NCBI GenBank assembly: GCA_038326615.1
Contig: JBBQKF010000149.1
Location: 1-5,746, forward strand
From: JBBQKF01 sp038326615
GTDB taxonomy: Bacteria; Bacillota; Clostridia; Saccharofermentanales; UBA5734
Length of the DNA: 5,746 nt
Direction of reading: 5' to 3'
Under the pieces are notes generated by a model. It was given only the letters and a program-made list of their open reading frames with translations. It did not search any database and was not told where the DNA came from. Each line of letters begins with the position of its first letter. The stretch's first letter is position 1. A program made the translations under genes and the position numbers. Below are positions 1 to 5,382 of this stretch, piece by piece.

Positions 1-318
1 TTTCTGGGACTTCAAAAAACTATTGTTGCACTTTTGTTTTCAATATGGATAGGCGCTATCGCTGGCATTATTATTTTAAGAATGCGAAACAAACACAAAC
101 ACAAAGATAATGAAGAGAATATAGTCAAAAATAAGAATGAAAATTTAGTTGAAGAAAGTGAAGATGAAAACATAGCTGAAGAAAGTGAATATGAAAACGT
201 AGATGATGAGAATGAGGATCATTACATGCCATTTGGACCGTTTTTGGCTGCTGGATGTATATTTTCGATATTTTTTGGCGAAGCAATTTTCAGATGGTAT
301 TTTACTTTGTTTAAATAG
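1..318 (+). CDS. pilD: Prepilin peptidase (PilD/A24 family), C-terminal part only
   Basis: This is the C-terminal 105 codons of a membrane aspartic peptidase that cleaves, and in many species also N-methylates, type IV prepilins at the membrane. The frame is open from base 1 and the start lies outside the window, so the TTG at 34 is internal and not a start. What is seen: a hydrophobic segment (FLGLQKTIVALLFSIWIGAI and onward), a basic HKHK stretch, a long acidic insert, then MPFGPFLAAG at 226-255 and a last membrane segment ending in a TAG stop at 316. The PFGPFLA signature followed by a final helix is typical of PilD C-termini. The catalytic GxGD aspartate motif would lie upstream and cannot be checked. 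The acidic repeat insert before PFGPF is unusual, since the link to this motif is normally short. The pilM-pilN-pilO context supports the call. Confidence 0.85.
   Translation, partial: FLGLQKTIVALLFSIWIGAIAGIIILRMRNKHKHKDNEENIVKNKNENLVEESEDENIAEESEYENVDDENEDHYMPFGPFLAAGCIFSIFFGEAIFRWYFTLFK
139..219 (+). repeat. Three tandem 27-bp repeats coding an acidic 9-residue unit
   Basis: Three in-frame 27-bp units code for ENLVEESED (139-165), ENIAEESEY (166-192) and ENVDDENED (193-219). A related but shorter unit, ENIVKNKN, precedes them at 115-138. The first two units differ at few bases; the third has diverged. The array lies inside the prepilin peptidase gene, in the loop between two membrane segments, immediately before the conserved PFGPF motif. 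The repeats probably arose by in-frame duplication and add a strongly negative, probably disordered loop. The length may vary among strains; that is inference. Confidence 0.8.
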
Positions 319-345
319 GAGTTTTCGTAAATTCACAATAACGAC

Positions 346-356
346 TTGCCGTTTGA
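346..356. repeat. 11-bp sequence present in inverted orientation at 2781-2791
   Basis: TTGCCGTTTGA here is the exact reverse complement of TCAAACGGCAA at 2781-2791. Both copies are intergenic. One lies between pilD and the pilMNO promoter, the other within the spacer of the candidate promoter of the ZorA-like gene. The match does not extend beyond 11 bases. It is relatively GC-rich for this AT-rich DNA, which makes chance less likely but does not exclude it. A shared regulator site is one reading; no known binding motif is recognised. Confidence 0.3.
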
Positions 357-421
357 GCATTAAACAAATTTAATTCAAATTTTTAATGTAATTGTACGAT
401 AAAACAAATTGTAGTAATATG

Positions 422-450
422 TTGATAAAGTTATTATTTGAGAGTACAAT
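422..450 (+). promoter_or_regulatory. Candidate sigma-A promoter for pilMNO
   Basis: TTGATA (422-427) and TACAAT (445-450) are separated by exactly 17 nt, and each box matches the sigma-70/sigma-A consensus at 5 of 6 bases. Transcription would start near 457 and leave a leader of about 115 nt before pilM. A weaker alternative is TTGAAA (455-460) with TAATAT (479-484), spaced 18 nt. The region is AT-rich, so chance matches are possible. The good spacing and the position upstream of a tightly packed operon favour the first pair. Confidence 0.5.
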
Positions 451-571
451 GTAGTTGAAAAGTTTATGTGCTATATTTTAATATAGATTTACTTTGTAAT
501 CAACAGTTTTAATTGAAAGCACTAATTTTATGCATCCTTTTATTATAAAAGAATGAGATGGGAGGAAAATA

Positions 572-1618
572 ATGGCTATTGTTCAAAAGAATTTAGTTGG
601 AATTGATATCGGAACGAAAAACATCAAAATTGTCAAAGTGAATTCTAAGGGTAAGGTTACAAATTGTACCTATGTTGATTTACCAGAGAAAATAATAACA
701 AATGGTCGGATTGAATCAAAGCAGATGTTAATTGAGACACTTAAATTAGCAAAGAAGAAGCTCGGAACTTCCTTTTCGGATTGTGTCCTCTGTTTTAACT
801 GCCCCGACGGTATTATTAGGCAGATTTCCATTCCGCAAATGGAGGAACAATACATTTTTAAGAATGTATTGATGGAACTATCTGGGTTTCTTCCGATGAG
901 TCCTGATAAATATGTAGTTGATTATATAATTACTGATTTAGTAGAAACTGAAGAGACGAAGATGATTCATATTCTTGTATATGCACTACCTAGTGAAATT
1001 GTTCAGGCATATATAGATTGTCTTAAAGCCGCTGGATTTAAAGTCAAATATGTTGATATTATGGAAAATGCATTTGAGAAACTATTTAAAATGTTTAATA
1101 AAAATAATTTAACAAAAGAACAAAATTTTGGATGTCTTTACATAGATAATTCAAAAGCATCTGTAAGCTTATACGGTAATGGAAAATTCTTTATCAACAA
1201 AATCATTGATGCAGGAGTTAACAAAGTTGTTGAGGACATTGCGGAAAAGACAGGAAAATCTGATGAGGTTGTCAAAAAGCTTCTTTATACGAACGATGTC
1301 CTAACTTTCGGGGAAACATTCGTAGTTGAAAAGAGCATCGTCGAAAATTATGCAAAAGATGTTTGTTTCGAGATTACTAGAGTTGTTGAATATTTTAAGA
1401 GCAGAAACAAGAATACAACTCTTGGTGCAATTTATCTATCAGGTGGATTTTCTCATGTTAAAGGAATAACTAATTACTTCGAAGAAGCGCTCGGAATACC
1501 AGTAATTCCAGTTTCCAAATATCTCGAATCTGATTTCAACATTTCTCCAGTAAAAAACAATGGAATTGACTATACTACCGCTATTGCAATAACATTACGA
1601 GAGGAGAGTGCAGTATGA
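572..1618 (+). CDS. pilM: Type IV pilus assembly protein PilM (actin-like ATPase fold)
   Basis: This 348-residue cytoplasmic protein has the FtsA/actin-like fold. In type IV pilus systems PilM sits on the inner face of the membrane, binds the N-terminal INLLP tail of PilN and links the membrane complex to the pilus ATPases. Visible motifs are the phosphate-1 loop GIDIGTKNIKIV at residues 10-21, a phosphate-2 region at about 188-201 starting LYIDNSKAS, the adenosine-site motif LSGGFSHVKGI at 289-299, and a C-terminal GIDYTTAIAITLRE at 331-344 resembling the end of other PilM proteins. The length is normal for the family. The ATG at 572 is supported by GGAGG at 561-565 with a 6-nt spacer. The stop overlaps the pilN start by ATGA, so the two are translationally coupled. 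One oddity: the usual glycine of the DxG phosphate-2 motif is replaced (D192-N-S), which could weaken nucleotide hydrolysis. Confidence 0.93.
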   Translation: MAIVQKNLVGIDIGTKNIKIVKVNSKGKVTNCTYVDLPEKIITNGRIESKQMLIETLKLAKKKLGTSFSDCVLCFNCPDGIIRQISIPQMEEQYIFKNVLMELSGFLPMSPDKYVVDYIITDLVETEETKMIHILVYALPSEIVQAYIDCLKAAGFKVKYVDIMENAFEKLFKMFNKNNLTKEQNFGCLYIDNSKASVSLYGNGKFFINKIIDAGVNKVVEDIAEKTGKSDEVVKKLLYTNDVLTFGETFVVEKSIVENYAKDVCFEITRVVEYFKSRNKNTTLGAIYLSGGFSHVKGITNYFEEALGIPVIPVSKYLESDFNISPVKNNGIDYTTAIAITLREESAV

Positions 1619-2169
1619 AAAAGACAGATATAAATCTATTACCCAAAAAGAAAAGCCTCCCCGTTTCTGTTACTTTAGGGATACCTTTAGGAATTATATT
1701 GCTAATTCTAATTGCTGCAATAGGAATCATTCTTCCAAAGATTGCTCTAAATAATCAAAAGAGCAAGTTGAGTGAGCTCGAGCAGCAACTTACAAATTAT
1801 GTAAATGTAGATAGCGATTATGTTCAAAAGCTTGCCGAATATTCAAAACTTCAAGCACAACAAAAAAATTATGATGATTTTACTAAATCGGATAAGCTGA
1901 CTATTGACGTACTTAATAAAATATTGTCTGCAAAAGCTAATAGTATAACAATACAAAATTATACATTCGGCTATGATAGTGTTGCTATATCAGGGAGTGC
2001 TTTAAGTGACTTGGATATTGCAAAATTTGAAGTAGCTATTCGTAAGCTCGCACTTTTCCCTGAGATATCACTTGGAACAATTGATGGCGCTGATGGGCAA
2101 AGGAATTTCTCATTTACATTAACATACAAAAAAGATATTACAACATCAGAAGGGAGTGCAAGCAAATGA
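1615..2169 (+). CDS. pilN: Type IV pilus assembly protein PilN
   Basis: This 184-residue bitopic inner-membrane protein is the partner of PilM and PilO. The first residues, MKKTDINLLPKKK, contain the hallmark INLLP motif that in known PilN proteins inserts into a groove of PilM. One membrane helix follows at about residues 17-41, then a coiled-coil-like stretch (about 42-85), then an extracytoplasmic alpha/beta domain. The C-terminal region has the pattern SLGTIDGADGQRNFSFTLTY, close to the ferredoxin-like end of the family. The start ATG at 1615 overlaps the pilM stop and has GGAG at 1603-1606 upstream. The gene ends by overlapping the pilO start (ATGA at 2166-2169). Overall sequence similarity within PilN is usually low, so the call rests on the motif, the topology and the gene order, which agree. 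Confidence 0.9.
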   Translation: MKKTDINLLPKKKSLPVSVTLGIPLGIILLILIAAIGIILPKIALNNQKSKLSELEQQLTNYVNVDSDYVQKLAEYSKLQAQQKNYDDFTKSDKLTIDVLNKILSAKANSITIQNYTFGYDSVAISGSALSDLDIAKFEVAIRKLALFPEISLGTIDGADGQRNFSFTLTYKKDITTSEGSASK

Positions 2170-2729
2170 CAAATTTATCAAAAAGAGAAATTGGGTTATT
2201 GGTCGTGCTTATCCTCGCTATCTGCGGAGGTGTTTATTATAATTTTGTGTTAACTCCATATTTCAATTCTTCTGCAGATATCGATCTTAAAATTACAGAT
2301 GCTAGGTCAAAACTAAATGATCTTAAACTAAAAAAGGCATCAATCACAATGGTTGATAAAAAAATTGCAGATATCAATAAAACAATTGGACAGGGATTAG
2401 AGCACGTTCTTGGAAGTATTGATAATGCAGCAATTATTGTGATGCTTGGAAAAACACTTCCACCAGAGGCAAAAGAGACAAACATTGGATTTTCTTCAAG
2501 TTACCAAGACCTCAAGAGCAGCTATATTACAACTGTTGACATATCGTTTACATGCACACAAGACGGGTTCAACAAGATTCTCGATAATCTTAAAAATGCA
2601 CAATACATTAACCGTGTTGTTGTGTCATCTTTAAATGTCAGTGATACGAATGGTTGGGAAGGAAAAATCTCGATTGAAATACTTGCAAAGACAGTAACCC
2701 CTACAAATACAGTGTTCAATTATTCATAA
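2166..2729 (+). CDS. pilO: Type IV pilus assembly protein PilO
   Basis: This 187-residue bitopic membrane protein pairs with PilN through coiled coils and ferredoxin-like domains to form the alignment subcomplex. The N-terminus MTNLSKREIGLLVVLILA has the Lys-Arg-Glu just before the membrane helix (about 8-29) that is common in PilO. A helical, charged stretch with coiled-coil potential spans about 36-75. The rest (about 85-175) fits an extracytoplasmic alpha/beta domain, with alternating hydrophobic strands such as TTVDISFTC at 122-130. The start overlaps the pilN stop by ATGA, with GGGAG at 2152-2156 as ribosome binding site. No pilP or pilQ follows, as expected in a cell without an outer membrane. 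The position third in a pilM-pilN-pilO string makes the identification firm even though PilO sequences diverge strongly. Confidence 0.88.
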   Translation: MTNLSKREIGLLVVLILAICGGVYYNFVLTPYFNSSADIDLKITDARSKLNDLKLKKASITMVDKKIADINKTIGQGLEHVLGSIDNAAIIVMLGKTLPPEAKETNIGFSSSYQDLKSSYITTVDISFTCTQDGFNKILDNLKNAQYINRVVVSSLNVSDTNGWEGKISIEILAKTVTPTNTVFNYS

Positions 2730-2777
2730 AAGGATTCGAGAGTAGTATTTGTAATTTGAGTGTATAAAAATTAATTG

Positions 2778-2806
2778 TGGTCAAACGGCAAATTAGGATA
2801 TATAAT
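2778..2806 (+). promoter_or_regulatory. Candidate promoter of the ZorA-like gene, with embedded 11-bp element
   Basis: TGGTCA (2778-2783, 4 of 6 to the -35 consensus) and a perfect TATAAT (2801-2806) are spaced 17 nt. Transcription would start about 26 nt before the ATG at 2839, giving a short leader. The element TCAAACGGCAA (2781-2791) overlaps the -35 box and spacer, where a bound regulator could act. The -10 box is part of an AT dyad (TATAAT at 2801-2806, ATTATA at 2812-2817). This suggests that the downstream pair can be transcribed apart from pilMNO; since I see no terminator after pilO, read-through is also likely. Confidence 0.42.
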
Positions 2807-2826
2807 GTTATATTATAAATGGTGTG

Positions 2827-2832
2827 AAGGAG
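2827..2832 (+). promoter_or_regulatory. Ribosome binding site that fixes the start of the ZorA-like gene
   Basis: AAGGAG followed by a 6-nt spacer points to ATG 2839. An in-frame GTG at 2824 would lengthen the protein by five residues, but it lies upstream of the binding site and has no such site itself, so the ATG is preferred. Confidence 0.8.
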
Positions 2833-2838
2833 ACAATT

Positions 2839-4281
2839 ATGCCTTTTGATTTATTTTACGTGGTTTTAGGAATTTGTGTTATATTTGCTATATTATTATG
2901 GGCTGTAAATTTTAATTCCATTGTGAATATTGAAAAGTCACTTAAGAAATCACTCAATTCTTTGAAAAGAGAATTGAAAGTGCAAGGCGATGCTACTTTT
3001 TTCTTGAAAGAAGAGTACGTTGTTTTTTCAAATAAAAGGTTAAAAAAAATCTGGAATGAGTATTTAAGTTCTGCTTTTGGTGAAAAAGGAGAGTTTCATT
3101 TTTCTGATGTTGGCGAATATTTTTCGGTTCAAACGACGCTGAAATTACTTGTGAATACTAGTTTAGCCGCTTTTATGCCCGTTATATTGTTTATCGGTTC
3201 ACTAATAATAAATCTTTTAACTGTTGGATATTTTGGCTACAAATCAGAATTGACAGAATTAATTTTATATAAATCAGCAGCAATAATGTTATTAATTTCT
3301 ATAATTTCTTTGGTGGCTTCAATATATTTCAAAAGTCTTGTCTTCAGAACAAATATCCTGATAGGCGAATTTGCAAAATGGATTTCATTACAAAATGGTT
3401 CAATGCCATCGCTTAATGAACAGATTGCCGATATAAGATACACATTGCATTCCTACCAAAATGAGCAACTGGAGTTTTATGCAAAACTAACTGATCATAT
3501 AGCTGACAGCACAACAAAAATAGTTGAGCCGTTCTTGGAGAATACGACTTCCATTATTGAAGCATTCGTTTCCGCTTCAACTGAAAGACAAGTTGAATCC
3601 ATGGGAAACTTAGCTGAACTTTTTGTAAAAAATACTACTCAACTTTATATTGACCAGATGGATAAACTTTCAGACATAACGGCAAAGATGGTAGATGTAC
3701 AGGCACTAACGACTCAGTCATTAGGAACGGTAACAACGATATACACAGAATCTAAGGACTGTATCGAAAAAATCAGTACAGTGTCTGGGAAATTACTTGA
3801 ACGAAATGAGGCATATCTTGTTCCCGTCAATGCAATTAATGAATCTCTTACACAAAGTGTATTACAACTCGAAGATCTTGTGAATTATATACGGAATAAT
3901 TCTCGAAACCAGAACTTTACAATTGAAAACATTACAAAATTTCAACAGGATTTGCTTGATGTTTCTGATAAATCGACAAGTGCAATGAAAATATTCTTCG
4001 ACGAATTCAATGATCAATATTCATCTTCGATTATTTCTCTTAGAGCAACTTCGGCAGATATTTTAGCGGCAGGTGAAATTCTTAGAGGATCATATACCGA
4101 AATGACAGAAAATATTACTATTGATGTAAACAAGGTTTTCCTGGCATTTGAACAAAATCTGGCAACAATTTCAATCCATCTTAGTCAGTCGATAAATGAC
4201 CTTCAGGATGCAATTGACGAACTTCCTGAAATTCTTAAAAGAATATCATTGAAAAATGAAAAAGATATTGAAATTACCTAA
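2839..4281 (+). CDS. ZorA/MotA-like membrane protein with long helical cytoplasmic tail
   Basis: This 480-residue protein has three hydrophobic segments (about 4-24, 112-132 and 141-165), then about 315 polar, helix-prone residues. This is the layout of ZorA, the MotA/TolQ/ExbB-like motor subunit of Zorya defence: one membrane helix, a cytoplasmic stretch, a helix pair, a long tail. Local patterns also fit. RLKKIWNEY (67-75) and DVGEYFSVQTTL (90-101) precede the helix pair, as the W-x-E/Y and aspartate-x-phe-phe region does in ZorA-like proteins. A proline (P114) opens segment 2, and SIISLVASIYFK (154-165) resembles the family's last membrane helix. The usual glycine-threonine motif of the channel helix is not visible (GSLIINLLTVGYFG at 120-133), so ion conduction is doubtful. 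The tail has repeated phenylalanine-valine/leucine heptad-like units around 228-265. It probably forms an operon with the next gene (24-nt gap). The MotA/ZorA-like call is moderate; a general T4P-associated coiled-coil membrane protein is the alternative. Confidence 0.55.
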   Translation: MPFDLFYVVLGICVIFAILLWAVNFNSIVNIEKSLKKSLNSLKRELKVQGDATFFLKEEYVVFSNKRLKKIWNEYLSSAFGEKGEFHFSDVGEYFSVQTTLKLLVNTSLAAFMPVILFIGSLIINLLTVGYFGYKSELTELILYKSAAIMLLISIISLVASIYFKSLVFRTNILIGEFAKWISLQNGSMPSLNEQIADIRYTLHSYQNEQLEFYAKLTDHIADSTTKIVEPFLENTTSIIEAFVSASTERQVESMGNLAELFVKNTTQLYIDQMDKLSDITAKMVDVQALTTQSLGTVTTIYTESKDCIEKISTVSGKLLERNEAYLVPVNAINESLTQSVLQLEDLVNYIRNNSRNQNFTIENITKFQQDLLDVSDKSTSAMKIFFDEFNDQYSSSIISLRATSADILAAGEILRGSYTEMTENITIDVNKVFLAFEQNLATISIHLSQSINDLQDAIDELPEILKRISLKNEKDIEIT

Positions 4282-4305
4282 GTAGAATTCGTCAGGAGAG
4301 TTCAA

Positions 4306-5178
4306 ATGATACAAGATGAGTCCACAATAAGTGATACAGGAAGCACAATTAATCAGTACCCTTATTTTACTGAAGCAATAAAACATATAACCAACAAAAA
4401 TGTTGAATATGATCTCCGTAAAATTATTAAGCATGATAGAAAGATTGACTCAGCGAGCTATATGCTAATATTCGGAAATGCCGATGAATCAATACAAAGA
4501 GAAAGACTTTTATCTTTATCAAAAAAGCAACTAGAAGAATTGTTATATGAAATTCCAAAACTAATTGAAATTTTTAGCGAAACGAAGCTAACACCAATAA
4601 TAAAACTTCGATATCGTAAATATGTGTTTCGGATTTTATACTTATTATGGCAAGACTATTATGATAAACCCAGATTTTCTAATTTGTTTTTGTATGTATT
4701 AAATCACCCGAAATCACAAAATTATGTTCAGGAAGTAAATTTTACAGTGGAGACCTTACGTGGACTTGTTTTAGCAAGACAAATAGAAAACAAGTTTATG
4801 GAACAAGCAAGATTTGAACAGATGGATCTTAGGGAGTTCTTGAATTATCATAAGATAAGCAGAGAGTCTGTTATTGCAATGGATGTTATGGGGATATTCT
4901 TTCTATTTTGTTCAGCACAAGAGTATATTGAAATAGGCAGTGAACGCTTAATAATTGTACTAATGAGATCGAATATAAAAAATCAAGCAAAAATTCTTAA
5001 CAACATATTAAGAAAGTTATCTTCGGAAGAAACAATTCTTCTGAAGGATGTGTTCTATTTTTTCAAGTATAAGTATAGTTCACCTGCTGCTGATGCTCCG
5101 CATGAATTCTGGACCCTTACATCATCTAATACGAAAGAAGAAATATTAAATATATTTACTACTTTCCTAGAAGCGTGA
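4306..5178 (+). CDS. Unknown helical protein, possible ZorC/EH-signature relative
   Basis: I do not firmly recognise this 290-residue protein. It has no signal peptide and no clear membrane helix, and it is rich in charged helices, so it is probably cytoplasmic. From about residue 60 it reads as alternating amphipathic helices: RERLLSLSKKQLEELLYEIP, then a tyrosine- and tryptophan-rich stretch (YRKYVFRILYLLWQDYYDKP, about 103-122), then NLFLYVLNHP. Near the end, YKYSSPAADAPHEFWTL (about 255-271) is followed by a last helix. The central aromatic Yx-proline stretch and the terminal proline-then-tryptophan segment recall my memory of ZorC/EH-signature proteins, but I cannot align them, so this is a hypothesis. 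ATG 4306 is preceded by AGGAG (4294-4298, 7-nt spacer). The gene follows the ZorA-like gene by 24 nt, so co-expression is likely and an interaction with its cytoplasmic tail is plausible. A low-complexity N-terminus (1-17) is probably disordered. Confidence 0.6.
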   Translation: MIQDESTISDTGSTINQYPYFTEAIKHITNKNVEYDLRKIIKHDRKIDSASYMLIFGNADESIQRERLLSLSKKQLEELLYEIPKLIEIFSETKLTPIIKLRYRKYVFRILYLLWQDYYDKPRFSNLFLYVLNHPKSQNYVQEVNFTVETLRGLVLARQIENKFMEQARFEQMDLREFLNYHKISRESVIAMDVMGIFFLFCSAQEYIEIGSERLIIVLMRSNIKNQAKILNNILRKLSSEETILLKDVFYFFKYKYSSPAADAPHEFWTLTSSNTKEEILNIFTTFLEA

Positions 5179-5232
5179 TTTATATAAGATCAAATGCTAA
5201 ATTTGAAGATTTTCTTGAATTTAATAAATATA

Positions 5233-5261
5233 TTTACAAATCGCATTTATGAAAGTATAAT
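5233..5261 (+). promoter_or_regulatory. Strong candidate sigma-A promoter for the PilX-like gene
   Basis: TTTACA (5233-5238, 5 of 6) and a perfect TATAAT (5256-5261) are spaced exactly 17 nt. This is the best consensus match seen in the window. Initiation near 5268 would give a leader of about 115 nt before the ATG at 5383. It marks the PilX-like gene as the probable head of a new transcription unit. Confidence 0.6.
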
Positions 5262-5301
5262 ATGGTTGAGATACTATATCATATTAATTATAACCTATTG
5301 C

Positions 5302-5368
5302 CTAAGCGCATAAAGTGATTAACTCAAAATTGTGAGTTTCCATAATATTTTTACTTGTAATTGCTTAG
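5302..5368 (+). ncRNA. Possible structured mRNA leader before the PilX-like gene
   Basis: Three nested pairings stack in this leader. CTAAGC (5302-5307) pairs with GCTTAG (5363-5368), extended by a G-U pair (5308 with 5362). AAGT (5313-5316) pairs with ACTT (5353-5356), with two further weak pairs inside. AACTCA (5321-5326) pairs with TGAGTT (5333-5338) across a 6-nt loop. The outer stem ends 5 nt before the purine-rich ribosome binding site, so folding could affect translation. I do not recognise any known riboswitch consensus, including cyclic-di-GMP types. The stems are short and AU-rich, so the fold may be weak. Confidence 0.28.
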
Positions 5369-5373
5369 TTATT

Positions 5374-5382
5374 GGGAGGGGG
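5374..5382 (+). promoter_or_regulatory. Purine-rich ribosome binding site abutting the start codon
   Basis: GGGAGGGGG runs directly into ATG 5383. The GGAGG core (5375-5379) is only 3 nt from this ATG, shorter than usual, and 12 nt from the in-frame TTG at 5392, longer than usual. The start is therefore uncertain by three codons; the ATG is preferred by codon identity. Confidence 0.6.

Noticed and set aside
34..318. A complete small gene starting at TTG 34
   Set aside because: The same frame is open to base 1 and the upstream residues continue the membrane segment of the prepilin peptidase, so this is the tail of a longer gene.
145..360. Minus-strand open frames (for example 145-360, 670-855, 2237-2485, 2522-2719, 3237-3443, 4246-4434)
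   Set aside because: They lie opposite well-supported plus-strand genes, have no clear ribosome binding sites, and their products look like translations of the antisense strand.
319..420. Terminator after pilD
   Set aside because: No GC-rich hairpin with a U-tract is visible; AAATTT repeats near 367-385 are simple AT-rich sequence.
455..484. Second promoter TTGAAA-18-TAATAT before pilM
   Set aside because: Poorer match and spacing than the pair at 422-450; it also overlaps a small AT hairpin (471-486). Kept only as an alternative.
2824..2838. GTG 2824 as start of the ZorA-like gene
   Set aside because: The AAGGAG ribosome binding site lies downstream of this GTG and is ideally spaced for ATG 2839.
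3340..4281. Methyl-accepting chemotaxis-type signalling domain in the long tail of the ZorA-like protein
   Set aside because: The tail is helical and rich in Ser/Thr/Glu/Gln, but the conserved hairpin-tip motif of chemoreceptors is absent.
5199..5222. Possible terminator hairpin after the unknown 290-residue gene
   Set aside because: The stem is AU-only apart from one pair, is interrupted, and is not followed by a U-run, so it is not a convincing intrinsic terminator.
5262..5382. Cyclic-di-GMP riboswitch before the PilX-like gene
   Set aside because: Expected for clostridial pilus genes, but I cannot find the conserved GEMM core segments here.
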